Source: Aphis gossypii
Lineage: Eukaryota > Arthropoda > Insecta > Hemiptera > Aphididae
Length of the DNA stretch: 64,000 bases
Direction of reading: 5' to 3'
NCBI RefSeq assembly: GCF_020184175.1
Contig: NC_065531.1
Span: 79,826,604 to 79,890,603 of the forward strand
The notes under the pieces are model-generated. The model saw only the letters and a program-made list of their open reading frames with translations. It was not told the DNA's origin and searched no databases. The position numbers and the translations under genes are program-made. Shown piece after piece: positions 42,515 to 55,300 of the stretch (within the stretch, counting starts at the first letter, position 1; each line of letters opens with the position of its first letter).

Positions 42515-42850
42515 ATTACAAGTTATTATCGTTTTCGACGGATAGAAAAAAAAAAAAAAATTCGTAAAAAAAGCCGTTCGGCTAATGGAAACGTGGCAGA
42601 TCGTTGGTCGGGAGCGGTGAACGGTGACGGGTGTGACGCGCGGCCGACTGTTTGACGACGACTGACGGACTGACGACTGTTGAACGCCGCCGTGGCCGTT
42701 CGGTCGCCGCGATCTTCCTTCCCCTCCGCCTCCCCCCTCGTCGCCCGATCAACCACCTCGCTTCACCCGACCGCGGTAACATCATCGTTGTGTACATTCT
42801 CGGCGGCGGCCGACCACCACTGCTCCCTCGTCCACCGTAGTGTGTATAAT
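42515..42850 (-). promoter_or_regulatory. FKBP14 promoter and 5' untranslated region
   Basis: CpG-rich DNA lies directly upstream of the start codon. On the minus strand two arthropod initiator-like TCAGTC motifs occur at 42673-42668 and 42665-42660, which would give a 5' UTR of about 150 nt. No ATG occurs on the minus strand between these motifs and the start codon. A run of about 14 T (minus strand) lies in the UTR near 42546-42560. I see no clear TATA box, so this looks like an initiator-type housekeeping promoter. The start-site position is inference; the open frames on both strands here come from the GC bias. Confidence 0.6.
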
Positions 42851-45350
42851 GTACTGCTCGCCAGTCGCCGCCGCCGTGGCGCTCCGGTCGTCTCGGCGGC
42901 GCGTAGACGTCGTGAGAATTCCGTTGGTCGAGATTTGTGTTTTAAAAGTTTTTCATTTTTTTTTCCCTCAAACAATAAAATCGGTGTACTACCTACACGG
43001 AGTACGGCCACAGCCGGATTTTTTTTTTTTTTTTTTAGATTGTATTGATTTTACAATCAATGATGCGTGTGTGTGTTTGGTCCCGTGTCACCACCTATTC
43101 CTGCTGGAACGGTAAAAAAATGCTTCAATTTTCAATTTTCGATAATGGTTTCTGGCAGGTAGCAAATCGGATGTAGGCAGTCGGTAGTCGGTATACTCGA
43201 GCAGCTGATACGAAAAAATTCCCAGTACTTTTCAAAAGAATCGAGAAAAAAGCGATTGAAGTTTGACGACATTGGATATTATTACAACGCACGATTTCTG
43301 CAGATCAAACGGTATTTGCGTGTTGTCTTATTATGATTCAAAAACGAAGTAGAAGCTTGAAACAATATTACTATTTCTGGAATTATTATTTTTAGAAATC
43401 TTGAAAATGTTATAGAGGTTTCAATATATGTCGTTGTTCTTTATATTATTTCAAAAATGTTAAAAATATGTAAGTATACGATTTTCTTTGTATTAGTAAG
43501 CGTTTTGAGTTAACGTTTTGACAATATTCGTCTAAATAACAAAATTATTTTAGGGTTCAAAATGTATATATTTTTTTTAATTTTAGAAGGTATGGCTTCA
43601 AAATGTTATGTAAAGATTCTTATAAGTTGCGTTCTTACAATTTTACAGGAACATTTAAATTTATAAACTTTTGTCCTTAATTTTTTCTACAGACATTTCA
43701 AGGTTTAAATTTCAACAAAATGTTGAGTGTTTAAACAAAACATAACTATTTGAGTTATTTTACCGTAATTCAAAAGCATTATCTGTGGAGACTCTAAACT
43801 TTTCACCACTACATACATTATTACTTACTACTGCACACAATGGAATTTTCAAAATGTTTAGATTCATTTTAAGTTATTTATTCTTCTAACTAATTCTACT
43901 GTACGTTGACATTGACTAGTAAGTTAAAAACAACTAGTAGAGTTAGGTAAAAGAATATAATTTATAATAATTAATATTTAATTTGTGCTATTTATTTTTG
44001 ACAAAAATTAATTTTACCTATATACTATAATAACTTATCAAAAAATTCCTATTTTTCAATATAAATATAGATATTACAATATAGACTGATATTTTGATCA
44101 AAATGCCTTTTAGTTGTATTTAATAATTATTTATCATGAAATTCAAATGTAACACATTCATTATACATTTATACTGATATTCTCAATGATGTGGCACAAT
44201 CAGTAAATACAACTAACTTCGGTAAGTTACCTGGTTTTTTGTATATTGTTTTAATGCAAAATCTGGGTAGAACTTGTATTAAAATTAAAATTTAAAAGTG
44301 AAATAATATGATTTGATAATTTTTAGGTGTGTTTTATGACAGTATAATAATATAACAATACTTTCAAAACATTATCCAGCGATCTAAGATTTTCGATTTT
44401 GGCCTAGTTCCATTTCAGAATTAAATTTCACACATTTGTACATTATCTATATTAATATAATATTATAATATATTAAGCTATAGTCAATAAGAATGCGTTT
44501 TATATACTGTACCATAGAAAATAAGCGTTGGTGAACTCGGTTCGATCAAATAATTTATTTCTTGCTAATATTTAATATACCATAAAATGTCATAAAGTTA
44601 CAAATAATGTCAGCTGTTGTCTGTTAGATTTAAAAGCAAAGATTGATGAAAAACATAATAAGCCTCTTAAAGGGTAGCATATATAATTTTGAAACATTGT
44701 ACGCGACTTTATACTTTAAAGTTTCTCCAAAAGTAAAATTCTAAGTGCATATATAGACTTTAGGTATATATAATATATATATACTATAATATCATATTAA
44801 TTTTATGTAAGTATTTGTATACACCTACTATTTTTTATTCAATATAAACCAAATTTATGATTTGTGAAAAATATAAAATAAAGCATTATATTGTGCATAT
44901 TAGCAAAAAAATAGCACTAAAAATCTATAATAATTCAAACATGTAAAGACAGTAAAATAAAATATTAAATAAAAGAGCCTTAGAACAAATATATAGCTAA
45001 CTTGCTATATTCATATCTGTATTCTATAATAATATTTTTAATTATAGTAAATGCTATAATATCCAAACTTTGCTACTATGATATAGATATGTGAGAATTG
45101 CAATGTTGACAATTTTAGACGCAGATCGAATCGTCGAGTTTTCAATTCACAATTGGGTTGGTATCAATATATTTTTTAGTTTTTAATTGCCTAGATTAAT
45201 TGTATTTTTTTTAAATTAAAAACGTTCATTTAGATCCAATTTATACAATTTTTATATGCAACTTTTTAAGTAATTTACTCGGTAGTGTTTTATAAAGCAG
45301 CCGTTAGTCCTAATAAAAGAAAAAGTAATAAATAATAAATTTAATACGAA
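42851..45350. other. Upstream of FKBP14, no recognised gene
   Basis: CpG-rich up to about 43000, grading into plain AT-rich DNA. The overlapping open frames at 42582-43115 on both strands reflect GC bias at the promoter. Nothing coding is recognised beyond it. Confidence 0.5.
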
Positions 45351-45359
45351 TAACATAAT

Positions 45360-45525
45360 ATTATGAAAATAATTATTAAAATATCGTATTTTAAATTCGT
45401 TAAAGACTAGACTAATCCAAAAATATGTAACAGCTAGGACCGAGAATTTTTTTTTAATAATTATTTTCATAATGTGCTTTCATTAAATTCTCTGTCTAGT
45501 CTGTTACATAATTTTGGATTAGTCT
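45360..45525. repeat. Interleaved inverted repeat
   Basis: Arm 1 is AGACTAATCCAAAA... at 45409-45445 and its inverted partner is 45489-45525 (about 37 bp, a few mismatches, loop of about 43 bp). A second pair, 45360-45379 and 45454-45473, is a perfect 20 bp inverted match (ATTATGAAAA...). The order is again A B A' B'. It may be a small foldback element; no target duplication was identified. Confidence 0.7.
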
Positions 45526-48500
45526 GCAATGGATTTCTAATACGATAAGTCCGGATCGATAAACCTAATTGGTTTTTTGTAAAACGTTTTATTTTGAATA
45601 GTCCATTCCTAACATTCTATTTTTTCTTTTATTTAAAAGTAACCATATTTTGTTTTGGTTTTAAATATGTTTAAAGGTATCTATAATATTTTTTCTATTG
45701 TATTTATTAATATAATTAAAAAATTATTGACCAAAATATTTTTTTTTAAATATCAAATTTTAATTTTGAAATCATGTCAAGTTTTCTCGTTTATTTACTT
45801 GAAATATCGACTATGTTTTAACAACATATTAAATAAATAGAATATTAATTGTTGTATAATGGGTTCATTTCCTACAGCGTGCAATTAATATTACAAGCAT
45901 CATCAAAAATACCAAATCAATGCAAAAAAACAATACAAATAGTTTAATCCGTGTAAATGTTGTTATAAATTATTCAATAAAAAATAATTAATATTATAAC
46001 ATCATAATAAAATATTGTAATTTGTTCAAACATGACTGCGAATTGTTTATTTTAGTTACTGGGAAGCAAGAATTTCACTCTTCTCCCTCGTAAAGTCGTT
46101 TTACTCGCTACAGGCTTTGCTGTGCTGTATTATAGCACTCGCACACCAATCGAGTTTTCTATAGCGCCGTACGTCTTGGATTTAAGCAACAAAGAATAAA
46201 CAAAACACAGTAGACAAGGATCAGTTTGCCGACGAGTTGCAGTGCGCGCCGCCCAAACTGTCAACTAAATAATATAATAATAATAATTAATAATATTGTT
46301 AGAGTTATTGTAGGTTGATGTTTTCATCCCGTGGCGACACCCACGTACTCGACTTGAAACTCTCTGAACACTGTAGCAGCTATCGTCATTCGAATTTGTT
46401 GAAATGTGTGATTGTTAGTTTGCCGTTGTTGTTATTGTTATTGTTGTGTGGTCATTGTACGTTGACGATGTATAGGTATTGTTTGTATGATATGCTCTTT
46501 AAAATACAATTTATCAAATAAATAATAAAATAATAATGGATATTATATGAAAAAGTATTTTATTTTTCAAAGTTTTCGTAGATATAAACACCACAAAATA
46601 AATGAATCGTATTCCGAATCGTATTTCCTAATCGTAAATAGAAATAAGATTTTAGGTGTTACGCCACTTTAGGTTTTAGGATATATTTAATTTGTTTTCT
46701 CCCCTTTCACCGTTTGTAGTCCGGAGGGGACGACACACTATATAATCGTATAAGAATGTAAGCGTACAGTGTGTCAGTGTATAAAAATAGTAATAAAGAA
46801 ACAACCTTTCAAGCCACTTAATAATTAAAATTTATTAGAAAACCATTTTTGCAATGTCTTCGGCTAAAATTAATTATAAACTTACCGTAATACAAACATA
46901 TACAACAGTAATATAGTATAATGACGTAATTGTTTTGATCTTTGAGTTGAATAAAAATAAAAACTACATTTGTAGCTACTAAAAGTTAAAACACGGAAGT
47001 AGTGGAAAAAAGTAAGTATGTGTAAAATATCAACATATGAGTACAGAGAGTGTTTTGTATTTATATTGTATCCGATAATATAGTCTTAAAAATGTGTAGA
47101 AAAGGAAAATTAGAGAATTAGAAATAAAGATTGACAGAGTTAGAAGGTTCTTTATTAGAAGGAAATTATATTTTCGAAAAAAAAATAACATTTATTATTG
47201 TTAAATAAAATTGATATCGTAATGGATGTTCATATATAATCAAAGTAATAAATTATTTTTATTTCAATTTCAGTAGCGTCAGTACGATGACATTATATTA
47301 ACGCAATCACACACGTATATCGTCGAAATATTCGTGTCTTCGGTGCAGATTGGTACCACAATATTGAAAAATTATCATAAAACCAATAACAGTCATATTA
47401 CCAGAATATGTAATCGACGGTGTGCTCGGCACCACTGTGCGCGATATTGAAACGATAAGAAAATTTAATGACACGTTGAGTATAATAATATTCAACCACA
47501 TTAAAATGGAAGTTTATTTCTAAAGAAAGTAATTTAAACTCAATAACATATAAGTATACACTATTTGTAGGTACATAAAAAAAAAAAAAAACACTCATAA
47601 AATATAGCCGCACACGGTTGTTCGTTTATTTAGGGAAAACGGAAAAGTCAATTTACAAGCATTGCGTACTTAAGACACTGATTGAAACCCTAGTAAGTAA
47701 TATATTTTTTATACGTTTTTATGATATTTAACCTAACCTAATTTAAGATGTACTAGAAATCAATTCACTAAATAAGTTTTTGTGTGTTTGTGTGTAGAGT
47801 GGATGTAATAAATAACACTGCGAATATTGTTTGGTTAGACTTTGGAGGTGACCAGACGTAGGCTCTGTTCCGTCGGAAAGTATGTGAAAAAACCCCGCCG
47901 TATCCGTTGATCCCCGAGCACCTATGGTTTCTAATGTTCCACCTGCAAGACCGCTGCAGTTTTCGGAACGACCGACGCTATTGCCTCCGCCGTCTTTGAA
48001 AACATACGGTACCTACTCCGTTATTTATAACCGCACCGGAAAATACGGCTGTTTTAGATTCTCATCTGGTCGCTGGTGATAAAATTTATTACCATCTACT
48101 ATATATACACATTACAAAGGAAATGATTAAGTCTGTGGTCCTAAAGCCGGTGGCCGGCAGGCGGAAAGTAAAAACGAGAAGAAAGGTTGTTATAATTTTC
48201 GACGGCTACAAGGTTGAAGGGGGTAAGCGTCGTTTTTCGAAGTTTTCAGGGGAATTAAAAAACGTGTTTTTTATTGTTTTTACTTTCAAACAGTTTAAAC
48301 ATTTTTTTTTTACAATTTTTTGATGAGAGAATAATATTTTATAAAAAGATTTCACATCGTAACTTAATAAATTCCCATGTGCTAAGATTATAATTGAAAT
48401 AAGAATGGTTTTATTAAAATATATTAAAATATTGATTTTTTACTCTTGTCCCTTACATTTTATAGACTGATTTTTATTTCCAATTATTCCCTTTAAAATT

Positions 48501-51500
48501 GTTTGTATTGCTATTTATAACAATATGAAGTAGTGACTTATATATTATGTTTATATAATATAGTTATATTTTTTTAATCTTTTTTATTATAATACCTACA
48601 AATAATTCAGATGTACATAGGTACCTCTTAAGTTGCAGCAGTATACCTCATTCTTATACCAGTTTGGTAAATGTTGCCGTTAGGTTAAAAGGATATAAGT
48701 ATCTATAATATTTTATGAACCATCACATTTTCCCTAAAACATTTTATACTCAATGGTATTTTCCCCCTAAAATTGTCGTTTAGATCTCATATTTATAATC
48801 ACCTGAACGAAAAATGTAGCATACACCTACCATATATTTTAAAATTAAATATATTATTTTATAATTATCACAACATAGTTAGACTTTAATCAACAGATTA
48901 AGCTCGTCTACCGACTACCACTATGCAGCTATATAATATGCTACGTCACTTAGCCTTTACTGCCTTGTAGTTATAAAATTAAAATATTATTTTAATGATT
49001 ATAAAAATATTTATATAGTCGTTGTAAATAGTAAATAAATATTTTTTAAAAACTCGACATTGAAATAATATCAATTATACAATTGTTACCAATAATATAA
49101 TTATTATTTTCAATCTAATAATAACTAATTTTTAAACAGTTAATAAGTTTACTTAGAGATATTCATTATTATTATTTTGTATTTGAGTTTACGAGGCGTC
49201 AATAATTGGCTACTTCTAGAAAAAAGTTTACAGAATTATTTAAATTATTAAAATTCAGTTACATTTCATACTATTATATTTATCGTAAAATTGTATACTA
49301 GTGATAATCATTTTGTAATTATTGGTTGAGTCTTGAGTATAATTTTTTTTTTTTAATTTGTTAGATACTAAAATATTGAAAATACATTATTTTGATAACA
49401 GATTCATAACAACTTTATTTTAGTTTTAATTCAAAAGTATTGAAAGTATAAAGACTTGACAATCTAACAAATACAATAATATTTACAAGTGATAAAGGAT
49501 AATATATATATAAAAATATTAAAACGAGCTATGTATATTTTGTTGCAACATTTTATTTAAGGCAAAACTAAGTAGTCTTAAGTAAAACTGAGTTTTAATA
49601 CAAATTCGATAATTCTAAATCATAATTTACAAAAAAACCATATTCTGCTTAGTAATATTAAACTAAAGTTTATATTTTTATTTGAAAAAGTGAAAATTTT
49701 TATCATAACTGTTGTAATGTTATTTGTAACTATTTCAAAATATTTAAAAAAGCCATAAGATAATAACGTTTTTATTAAAAGAACCACCCAGTTTATAATA
49801 TAAGGACATACTTATATAATTATGCAAATTAATTTTTTTGAAAATCATTTAATCTGTCACTTAAAATCACAAATACTATTTATATATATAATATATATGT
49901 ATATATTTTATAAATAATCACAAGCAGAGTTCATTTCTGCAGAATAAATTATGAAAAATACATCAAAATGTTGATAACATTTTGTCAGTATACTGAAAAT
50001 TGAAAAATGTCGTCGGTTTTGAAGTTAAGAACACAACACTAAAAAATAATTTATTATAATTTGTTTTCGAACATAAATCAATAAAACGATATGTAACCTT
50101 AATAATATTGTATATATACGCATCGACAGATATGCCGTAGATTAACTCTTTGTAACTTATCAATATATTGACAATTTTTTATATTTTAAATGTTCACGAT
50201 ATAAATACATCATAGTATCATACTACTTATAGTAACCGTCGCCTTAATGAGAATTCGAAAATCTTTGTTGGTATACGTATTATACATAATACCTACCTAA
50301 GCTAAGTACTATTATATATAAATTGTATTATACATAGCTGGATCAGTGCAGTATATCTTAAATTAGTTAGATTTATAAAAGAGACGGAGAAATTAAATGG
50401 TAAGAGACTTCTTGTTTTTATTGAAAAATAACTTTCACGTTTGAGTAAACAAGCATTCCCGAGGGAAAGAGTAAGACGTATACAAAAATTGATTAACCTC
50501 ATGACGTAAATATGAATCCCATTTTATAACGGTTCAATGTCAGGATTTACAGGATTTAGCGAAAAATCTGTCATACGTCAAGTGAATATTTGATATATTT
50601 TTTAAATTATATATTAGGTATAGTTATTAGAAATTATACGAACAGATAATGCATATTTCAGAAATTCCACATAAATGAACTTTTCACTTTTATATTCACT
50701 AAATTTAAATTTTTAATTTAATTATATGTAATATCGCAGTAATGGTGAATTCGATATAACTTCTAATTGTCTAATATTATAATATTTTGTTGAACTAAAT
50801 TCGTAGAAGTGTATTAGTGTTTAAGTAGATTCAAATATTATATTAATGTTTAATAATAATTTATTTCTCTGATTCTGAAATATTATTATATATACTATGA
50901 ATTATGATTCATTAACAATTTTTATGAACATTTTAATGGCTTTGGGTTCAACAATTATTGAATTCTATAATTATTTTTTAAGTATTTATTTAAGTCATTA
51001 TGATTCGTTAGTATATTATATATTTTATAATATATACCTGTTGTAGTTTGATTAAGTTTTATGTGCATGTATTTTTCGGTTGGAAATATTTTTAATTTTT
51101 AGCTTATCTGTATTACATGAATAATAGTTTCAATATAAAAATAGCATGTGGTAATCAACAAAAAAGATACCGAGAATCATCCATTATATTATATTATTTA
51201 TAAATAAAGTTGAATTGAAATACATTTTACTAATCATGAGTTCATAGTAATTTGAAAGTTTTGGTTTTGAAATATTTAATGTTATATGAAAGGTCAGATG
51301 TCCTTTAGACTAGTTAAGTCTTCTGTGTCTTGTGTAGCGTTAGAAAACCAAATTTTACTAAAATTGCCTGAATAATATTTAATTGTTTTATAAATTATAA
51401 TAAGTAGGTAGATGCGTATACATTTTTAAATGTTAAAAAAGCAATCATACATTTTTCACTTTATCCATTTTTTCCTAATTACCCTACTAAAAATTAGTAC

Positions 51501-54500
51501 TACTTAATTTTAATCAATTTTTAGTTGGCCAATTTGGATTATCAACACTATAAATTGAGACGTTAAATTCCTTATTTATTGTAATTTATATACAAGCTAT
51601 CTAATTTATAAGAAAATGAAGAATTAAGAACAGTTAGAACTTAATTCTAATGTCGTAAATTTAAAAAATAACTTCCAAAAATTATTTCTAATACCTACCT
51701 ACTGTCCTAATTTGTACTTGAATTATTTTTTTCTTTTATTACTATTTAGTACTTACATAGTTTTATAATATAGTTAATTGTTTGTTTAAGACCTAATATT
51801 AATGTAAAACACTAAACAAAGTATTACGAACATTTTGCCTATATTTTTAGTTTTTTTTTTTTTCATGAATTAATTGTACTATTAAGTAAAAAGGAAGTAG
51901 TTGGGCTGGTACAGGACTACAGGTCACAAGATTCGGGCTTCTTGCAATGCATTTGTAATTTTTTAAATTTTGATTTTGATTTTGTTTTATATTATATGCA
52001 TTATGTAAATATATTGTTATATATTGTATATATATTGTCATTTTAATATACATAGCAAATCGCCTGAATCATTCAAATGCAATAGTAATAAAAAATACAT
52101 GATTTTTTTTAAAATGTTCATTACTCTTGACTTATAATAATGTACTGTATTAGTATTAGAAGTTTCGTATAAGGCTTGCAAAATACTTGATACAGAAGCC
52201 TAAAATTTTGTATGGGGTCTGTCCTATATATATGTTATATATTTGTGAATGCTTCTCTTCCGTCATAGTGAGAGAATTATATCGCATTATATAGTATATA
52301 ATATTATGCGCTCATCATAATATTCGTTCAAAAAAAAAAAAAATATATGGTATACTTTACATGCAAAAATTTGAAAAAATAACTTAGGTCTGGTATGGAA
52401 ACACTAGTAAAACTATGCCATGCAATGTATTATACTCTGTGTGAACTAAACGCATTGTCTTCAAAAACGATTTCGTTTATTTCACTCTCTCCAGTTGGAC
52501 TCAGCAGCAGCGGCTGCAACATGCGGAAACACTCCATAAATACAGGTAGTTATTAACATAAAAATATTATGCTGTGTAAATTTTCGTGTTTTCGTTTATA
52601 GGAGTCTAAAATAAATAAGTATAGAAAATTGTATTATTACTGATATTGACTTCGTGGAATGTTATAACACATACGCACAATTTAATATAACACATTTTAA
52701 TACTATTATGATATTATAATGTAATGCTGTCTGTGCGTTTAATAAGTTTATGTGTAGTTTTAGTGTCTATAATATAATAATATAATGCATTTTGCATGGA
52801 CGATGTGTGATCCCGTCGAAAGTTTACTGGCTGTCGGGAGTTTTTAGCGGAAAATGTCGCCGACGTGCGCCTTCACCGCCGTACTATATCGTGACGGTAT
52901 ACATTTAGTATTATGTACGAATGAAAATACGATGGCTCAGTGTACAGAATTTTACTCGGGAAAACTCGAAGTGGGATTAGACACGACGAGCAGCCAAAGC
53001 CCGTGATATTGTCAGGCTGCTAAGGATTTGGGTCCCGTAGTATTGTAATACTACACGTATATATAAAACATAATACATAATTTATTCTGGGTTAATGGTG
53101 ATTATATGTTTTCAACAGAAAATTTTCGTTTTAATTTCACAAATAATTTTTAATCACATAGTATAAAACTGAAAACACCTAACAAATTTTCTAAATATTA
53201 CAGTTGCTCCTTGTATATACTAATACTATTGTTAAACTTCTCTTTTTTATATAAATTTAATTTTAAATACTTATAGAATATATGTATGAAAAAGCTATTT
53301 TAATTAATTATATATGATATTATTCCATACGTCATAATGTTTTTGAAAAAGTTATTCGTTTCAGATCTCGAAATAATATCAGGTTTTTACTACATAAGAT
53401 ACACATGGTCTACGCGTTTATTCTATATTTCTTAAAATAATTAATACTTCCTGTTGTAATAATTATCGTTCAATGTTAAAGGGATCACATTATATAGGTA
53501 TAATGTACATTGCGTGTATTAAGCCTATTGTTTTTGCTTCACCCGCCGTAGCGATTCGTTAGCCGGCGCATTCGGGTAATCCTCGGTTTTAAGCAAAGTC
53601 GATAATATAATATATATGCTATTATACCCAGGTGGTAGATCGATTTCAACCCACTTGGGACGATGAGAAATTAATTTAATTATATATTAATATTGAATAA
53701 AACTATAAACGCGATGGCATTTGTCAGGATAACAGTATAATATAGAGCTAATGTATATTAAAAATAAATCTTATCCACCCTAATAATAAATTAAATTGGA
53801 TTTTTTAAAACTGACCAATACTAGAATAATCCAAACTCACTCACCATAAAAACTAAAGAGATTATTAAACTTTCTAGGTATATTTTATTTCTTTTCCATA
53901 TAATGTGCACAATTCTGGTAAAAGTAAAAGCATCGTATTAGTAACAGAAGATTCTATGGTTTTAATTTTTTTTTTAACTAAATCTGAATTAAACAATAAA
54001 ATTTATTTCGGACAATTATTATATTAGTGTTCCGTAAATTTTCTCATTTATTTTTTGTCATTTTTGTTTTCGTTTTAAATAGTTTAGGGAATTTTTTGTC
54101 ACCCGACCCTTAATTACAAACTAAAGATTCAATTTTTTTATCAGAATCCACCCTCAGTATTAATAATTTAAGATTTTTTATTATAGCATAATACTCAAAC
54201 ATTTTTTCTGGTTTCGAGTTTACACATCACTGCTATAGAATCAATAGATTCACGTGCGTTTGTTTCATCTATGATCAGAATCTAAAACGTACACGAATAA
54301 GGGTTTTCTAATTTACACGTTTCATACATACGACCGCGTGTTCTGTTCACCGATCTCACCTAAAATACCAATATTATTATTTGTTACACGCATACAAACA
54401 AAACAGTAAACACGTATATATTCGTATACACTGCAGATGTATGGCGGCCGCGGAGTACACGACGGGCACGCGTTAGGTGGTATTGCGGTCAAAAAGTGAT

Positions 54501-55041
54501 GACCTCGTTAAAAGACGACCGAGAGAGGGTGAGAAAAAAAAGTAGCTTTAGTGTAAATTATAAATAAATCGAGTTTTCGTATGCCGGTCGCGGCCTTTGC
54601 GGCGGCGGCGGCGGCGCCGCTCGTGTATGCCGACGGTGGTCTACAGGATCGGAGTCGGGTGGTGGGTGTGCGTGTGTGTCTGTATATCATGCAAAATTCA
54701 TCTGAGCTTTTTGTGGTATAATCCAAAGGAATGTGCGGGCGGTGTGTGTGTCTGCCTGCAAACACTATACAACTGCCAACGGAAGAAATACGAGTATGAT
54801 GGGAATTTTTTAGCGAGCCTAGGTGAGACAGGACGTGGTTTATTTTTTTCCATTTTTTTTTTCATTCGGTTTTTCGTCTTTCAGAAATTGAACTAGACAC
54901 GACGTGTTCTTCGTACTAGGTACCTACGTGTAAAATATGTATGTGTTGACGTCACGGCGATGATCCAATGACGGTTGCTGCTGCAGTGACTGAATAATAT
55001 TATGACTTATAATACCGTGGCATTTATTATATACGCGAGGA
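45526..55041. other. Intergenic, AT-rich with GC-richer patches
   Basis: Mostly AT-rich DNA without a recognisable gene. GC-richer patches occur near 46080-46260, 47830-48250, 52480-53040 and 54430-54800, and could be exons or regulatory DNA of an unseen gene. The last has a (CGG)n tract at about 54599-54617. A possible 51 nt exon at 52495-52545 is discussed in the findings. Confidence 0.45.
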
Positions 55042-55300
55042 CAGTGACGTAGCCAGGGGTTGTTTTGAGTGTTAAAACACCCCTCCTTCGTCCGTATTCA
55101 TATTAAAAATATAGTTTTTAAAATATATATAGGAATGCAATCATTTGGTCGTGATAAAACGTATTCTGTTATGCCGCATATTCACACATTACCATAGTTC
55201 AACTATATTATGCTAATGGTAATAATCATTAGCAAAAGTTACATTTTATTACAAACATAAAAAAAAAACACCCCCCTAAAAAATCCTGGCTACGCCACTG
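55042..55300. mobile_element. hAT-like MITE (259 bp)
   Basis: The element starts CAGTGACGTAGCCAGGGG and ends with the inverted CCTGGCTACGCCACTG. The ends match CAGTGRCGTAGCCAGG with one mismatch, a terminal sequence common in arthropod repeats. The flanking octamers CGCGAGGA (55034-55041) and CGCCAGGA (55301-55308) agree at 7 of 8 bases, fitting the 8 bp target duplication of hAT transposases. The interior is noncoding, so it is non-autonomous. Confidence 0.8.

Noticed and set aside
42526..43115. Several overlapping frames on both strands near the FKBP14 promoter
   Set aside because: They lie in the GC-rich promoter and 5' UTR; low stop-codon density explains them.
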